Origin: a virus | DNA: 30,844 bases | IMG/VR virus record: IMGVR_UViG_3300035670_000928 | Coordinates: 1 to 30,844 of that record | Strand: one strand, 5' to 3' | Shown: in pieces, positions 28,574 to 30,844 of the stretch | How positions within the stretch are numbered: position 1 is the stretch's first letter | Layout: every line of letters starts with the position of its first letter | Made by a program: the position numbers and the translations under genes | Notes under the pieces: model-generated | What the model saw: only the letters and a program-made list of their open reading frames with translations | Told to the model about the DNA's origin: nothing | Database searches by the model: none

Positions 28574-28598
28574 ATCTCCGCCTTGACGGAGAGAAAAC

Positions 28599-28907
28599 AT
28601 GGCATCAAGAACGATTGAACTTAGGACCAACGCTGAGCGGAATTACATCCTGATCTCCTCCATCATCGACTGGTTCGAGCCGTGCATCATCGGTGGATCC
28701 ACCAAATCACAGCCGGCTAACAGAAAGGCCTTCGTCATTTACGGTGATGTAGCGACAATCGAAGACGAGATCGAGGGAAGTCGCTTTTTCCGTCGGAGAG
28801 AAAAGGATGTGGTAACCGCCTTCCTTGACAAGTTTGCTCTACAGCCAGGCGATCCAATCGTGGTGGAGCGATTGGCGCCGTTCACCTACCGATTCATGCC
28901 TGGTTGA
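28599..28907 (+). CDS. moron protein, 102 aa, possible B3/EcoRII-N-like fold
   Basis: The ATG at 28599 has GGAGAG 7 nt upstream. The protein reads MASRTIELRTNAERNYILIS, then WFEPCIIGGSTKSQPANRKA, FFRRREKDVVTAFLDKF and GDPIVVERLAPFTYRF. The beta-rich ends and the GDPIVVERL strand recall pseudo-barrel DNA-binding proteins of the B3/EcoRII-N kind, but this is a weak impression. It sits between MuF and scaffold genes with its own promoter and terminator and lower G+C than its neighbours, the classic sign of a moron. Confidence 0.75.
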   Translation: MASRTIELRTNAERNYILISSIIDWFEPCIIGGSTKSQPANRKAFVIYGDVATIEDEIEGSRFFRRREKDVVTAFLDKFALQPGDPIVVERLAPFTYRFMPG

Positions 28908-28921
28908 CCAGGTGATCAAAC

Positions 28922-28944
28922 AACCCGCTTCGGCGGGTTTTTTT
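28922..28944 (+). terminator. intrinsic terminator of the 28599 moron
   Basis: AACCCGC (28922-28928), loop TTCG, GCGGGTT (28933-28939), followed by a T-run to 28944. The stem and tetraloop are strong. Late antiterminated transcription would read through to the scaffold gene. Confidence 0.92.
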
Positions 28945-28986
28945 ATGCCCGCGAGGCGGGCCAATCAGTCCCCAGGGGATCGCCAC

Positions 28987-29760
28987 ATGCCTTTTGACTT
29001 CGACCCGGCCGCCCACGGCCTCACCCTCGACGAAAGCCAGACCGCCGCGCTCAAGGCAGCGCTGGGCGGCGAGGTTCAGAAATTCCTGGACGGCGAGGTT
29101 TCGGGCCTCAAGACCAAAAACACCGAGCTGATCGGCTCCAACAAGGCCATCAAGGCCGAGCTGGACAAGCTGAAGGGCCAGTTTGACGGCCTGGACATCG
29201 AAGCGGTCAAGGGCCTGCTGGCCAAGGCCGGCCAGGACGAAGAGACCAAGCTGATCGCCGAGGGCAAGCTCGACGAAGTCATCAGCCGCCGCACCGAGCG
29301 CCTGCGCACCGACCTGGACAAGCAGGTCAAGGCCGCCAACGAGCGCGCCGACAAGGCCGAAGCCTTCGCTGCCAAGTACAGCGACAAGGTTCTGGCTGAC
29401 TCCATCCGCGCTGCCGCTATCAAGGCCGGCGCGCTGCCCGAGGCTGCCGAGGACATCATCCTGCGCGCCCGTGGCACCTTCAAACTGAGCGAGGACGGCG
29501 AGCCTGTCGCCACCGACCGTGCCGGCGAAGTCGTGTACGGGAAGGACGGCAAGACCCCACTGTCTCCTCTCGAATGGGCGGAATCGCTGCGCGAAACCGC
29601 TACCCACCTGTGGCCAAGGGCTCAGGGTGCCGGGCAGACCGGCGACAACGGTGGCAAGGCCACGAAGAAATGGGGCGAGTACACCGAGGCCGAGCGCGCT
29701 GCGATCGCCCGTGACAACCCCGACGCGTACAAAAAACTCCAAGCCACCCGAGGAACCTAA
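28987..29760 (+). CDS. scaffold-like head protein
   Basis: The ATG at 28987 has AGGGGA 7 nt upstream and gives 257 residues. A short N-terminus (MPFDFDPAAHGLTLDESQTA) is followed by a long helical coiled coil (AIKAELDKLKGQFDGLDIEA; RLRTDLDKQVKAANERADKA) and a mixed C-terminus ending in WGEYTEAERAAIARDNPDAY. The composition and position just before the capsid gene fit a scaffolding protein that guides procapsid assembly. Proteins of this kind carry the C-terminal AERA...NP.AY pattern. Confidence 0.82.
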   Translation: MPFDFDPAAHGLTLDESQTAALKAALGGEVQKFLDGEVSGLKTKNTELIGSNKAIKAELDKLKGQFDGLDIEAVKGLLAKAGQDEETKLIAEGKLDEVISRRTERLRTDLDKQVKAANERADKAEAFAAKYSDKVLADSIRAAAIKAGALPEAAEDIILRARGTFKLSEDGEPVATDRAGEVVYGKDGKTPLSPLEWAESLRETATHLWPRAQGAGQTGDNGGKATKKWGEYTEAERAAIARDNPDAYKKLQATRGT

Positions 29761-29763
29761 CCC

Positions 29764-30741
29764 ATGGCATCTACCCAACTGTCGGACATCTTCGTTTCCG
29801 ACTACTACGGCACCCTGGAGCCGGTGAACTCTCCAGAGAAGACCGCCGTTTACGAGTCGGGCATCATCACCCGCTCGGCCACCCTGGACGACATTGCCAA
29901 GAACGGCCAGGGCACCTCCGAGATCAGCTACTGGCAAGATCTCGACGCCGACGAGGCGCCGAACATCTCCAACGATGACGCCGACGACCTGGGCGCCGTC
30001 GGCAAGGCCGAACAGGGCAGCATGCGCGCCCGGACCCTCTACCTCAACAAAGGGTACGGCGTCTCCGACCTGACTGCTGAGCTGGCCAACTCCGAGCCGA
30101 TGCAGCACATCCGCAACCGCTTCGGCACCTACTGGACCCGCCAGTGGCAGCGCTACCTGATGGGCGCCGGTCGCGGCATCATCGCGGCCAACATCGCCCA
30201 GAACGGCGGCGACATGGTCAAGGATGCGGGCGCCTCGATCAGCGCCAATGCGTTCCAGGACGCCGCCTTCACCGCTGGCGACGCCGCGGACATGTTCGCC
30301 GCCATCGGCGTGCACTCAGTCGTCATGAACCAGATGGTGAAGCAGGACATGATCGAGTACCTGCGCGACTCGCAGGGCAAGATCATCCTGGCGACCTACC
30401 TGGGCAAGCCGGTGTTCATGGATGACGCCCTGATCTACGCGCCGGGCCAGTACCTGTCGCTGTTCTTCGGCCAGGGGGCCTTCGGCTATGGCGAGGGCAG
30501 CCCGCACATGCCGGTCGAGATGCAGCGCAAGCCCGATGGCGGCAACGGTGGCGGCGCAGAGGTCCTGTGGGAGCGCAAGACCTACATCCTCCAGCCGGCC
30601 GGCTTCAGCTGGCAGGGCAGTGAGAACCGCAACCTGAGCCCGAGCGCCACCCAGTACGCCTCGGCGGCCAACTGGAAACGCGTCTTCGACCGCAAGCAGG
30701 TTCCGTTCGCCGCGGTCATCAGCGGCACCGCCACCCCTTGA
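29764..30741 (+). CDS. major capsid protein
   Basis: The 325-residue protein lies directly after the scaffold-like gene, with AGGAAC just upstream of the ATG. It begins MASTQLSDIFVSDYYGTLEP and has SATLDDIAKNGQGTSEISYW, MQHIRNRFGTYWTRQWQRYL, GVHSVVMNQMVKQDMIEYLR and VFMDDALIYAPGQYLSLFFG. This is the layout of one HK97-fold capsid group in which no cleaved prohead domain is present. It forms the icosahedral head. Confidence 0.9.
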   Translation: MASTQLSDIFVSDYYGTLEPVNSPEKTAVYESGIITRSATLDDIAKNGQGTSEISYWQDLDADEAPNISNDDADDLGAVGKAEQGSMRARTLYLNKGYGVSDLTAELANSEPMQHIRNRFGTYWTRQWQRYLMGAGRGIIAANIAQNGGDMVKDAGASISANAFQDAAFTAGDAADMFAAIGVHSVVMNQMVKQDMIEYLRDSQGKIILATYLGKPVFMDDALIYAPGQYLSLFFGQGAFGYGEGSPHMPVEMQRKPDGGNGGGAEVLWERKTYILQPAGFSWQGSENRNLSPSATQYASAANWKRVFDRKQVPFAAVISGTATP

Positions 30742-30753
30742 CCCCATGATGCG

Positions 30754-30772
30754 GGGCGCCGGCCTGGCGCCC
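30754..30772 (+). other. GC-rich hairpin after the capsid gene
   Basis: GGGCGCC (30754-30760), loop GGCCT, GGCGCCC (30766-30772) sits 12 bases after the capsid stop and 16 bases before the next start. With no T-run it is more likely an mRNA-stabilising or attenuating stem that keeps capsid mRNA high. Confidence 0.5.
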
Positions 30773-30788
30773 TGCGCAGGAGATCAGC

Positions 30789-30844
30789 ATGAAAGTCATC
30801 TACACCAACACCCCGGGCAGCGAGCGCGGCACCTGCTATCGCCG
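30789..30844 (+). CDS. start of a small head gene, cut by window edge
   Basis: The ATG at 30789 has AGGAGA 6 nt upstream. Only 18 full codons are visible (MKVIYTNTPGSERGTCYR). The position after the capsid gene suggests a head-completion or decoration protein, but the fragment is too short to name. Confidence 0.55.
   Translation, partial: MKVIYTNTPGSERGTCYR

Noticed and set aside
28894-30315. 473-codon minus-strand frame
   Set aside because: It runs antisense across scaffold and capsid genes, which are well supported; high-G+C DNA leaves long antisense frames.

Overview
The window is about 31 kb of a temperate, lambda-like phage or prophage of a Pseudomonas host, most like the P. putida/P. 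fluorescens side of the genus. Reasons: gene order and protein families (YqaJ exonuclease, ERF annealing protein, LexA-like repressor, Cro, Rha, NinB, NinG, terminase, DUF4055 portal, MuF, capsid), the Pseudomonas-typical DUF1654 gene, high G+C with Pseudomonas-like codon use, and dense overlapping ATGA/GTGA gene junctions. Both ends are cut: a secreted protein gene runs off the left edge and a small head gene runs off the right. No integrase, tail, endolysin or attachment site is visible, so the phage continues on both sides.

Left arm (1-12180, mostly minus strand): a leftward early operon. It holds DUF551 and other small accessory proteins, a recombination block (coiled-coil protein, ERF annealing protein, YqaJ exonuclease), DNA-binding-like proteins, an ASCH-domain protein and three HNH/AP2-type homing-nuclease-like genes. 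A few small genes point the other way (1026, 3416, 4146, 4364, 11300). A 490-bp gap at 10762-11299 contains a tRNA-like remnant enclosed by a perfect 20-bp inverted repeat.

Immunity region (12390-15500): a CI-like repressor on the minus strand is followed by two genes that run to a terminator, in the position of lambda rexAB: a zinc-ribbon protein and a one-helix membrane protein. Cro and two small RHH-type proteins go rightward. Two clusters of the same half-site (TGCCTAA/TTAGGCA) lie at about 12557-12660 and 14733-14797, like lambda oL and oR. A DUF1654 gene between them has a LexA-box-like CTG-N10-CAG in its leader.

Right early operon (15580-21511): Rha regulator, two small genes, an O-like replication protein with iteron-like repeats inside its gene, a likely partner replication protein, then a nin-like region (NinB, LuxR-type HTH, NinG, small membrane proteins) and a Q-like antiterminator candidate. 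A promoter candidate and a strong terminator follow, as expected for Q-controlled late transcription.

Late region (21644-30844): membrane proteins including a probable holin, an Acb2/Tad1-type cyclic-nucleotide sponge (anti-CBASS/anti-Thoeris), an HslV/proteasome-like peptidase, a reverse-strand moron with its own promoter, a putative metallopeptidase, small and large terminase, portal, MuF head protein, a second moron with promoter and terminator, scaffold-like protein and major capsid protein. The most interesting parts are the acb2-HslV-moron block, the rex-like pair, the caged tRNA remnant and the hairpin shared between the rha gene and the acb2 leader.
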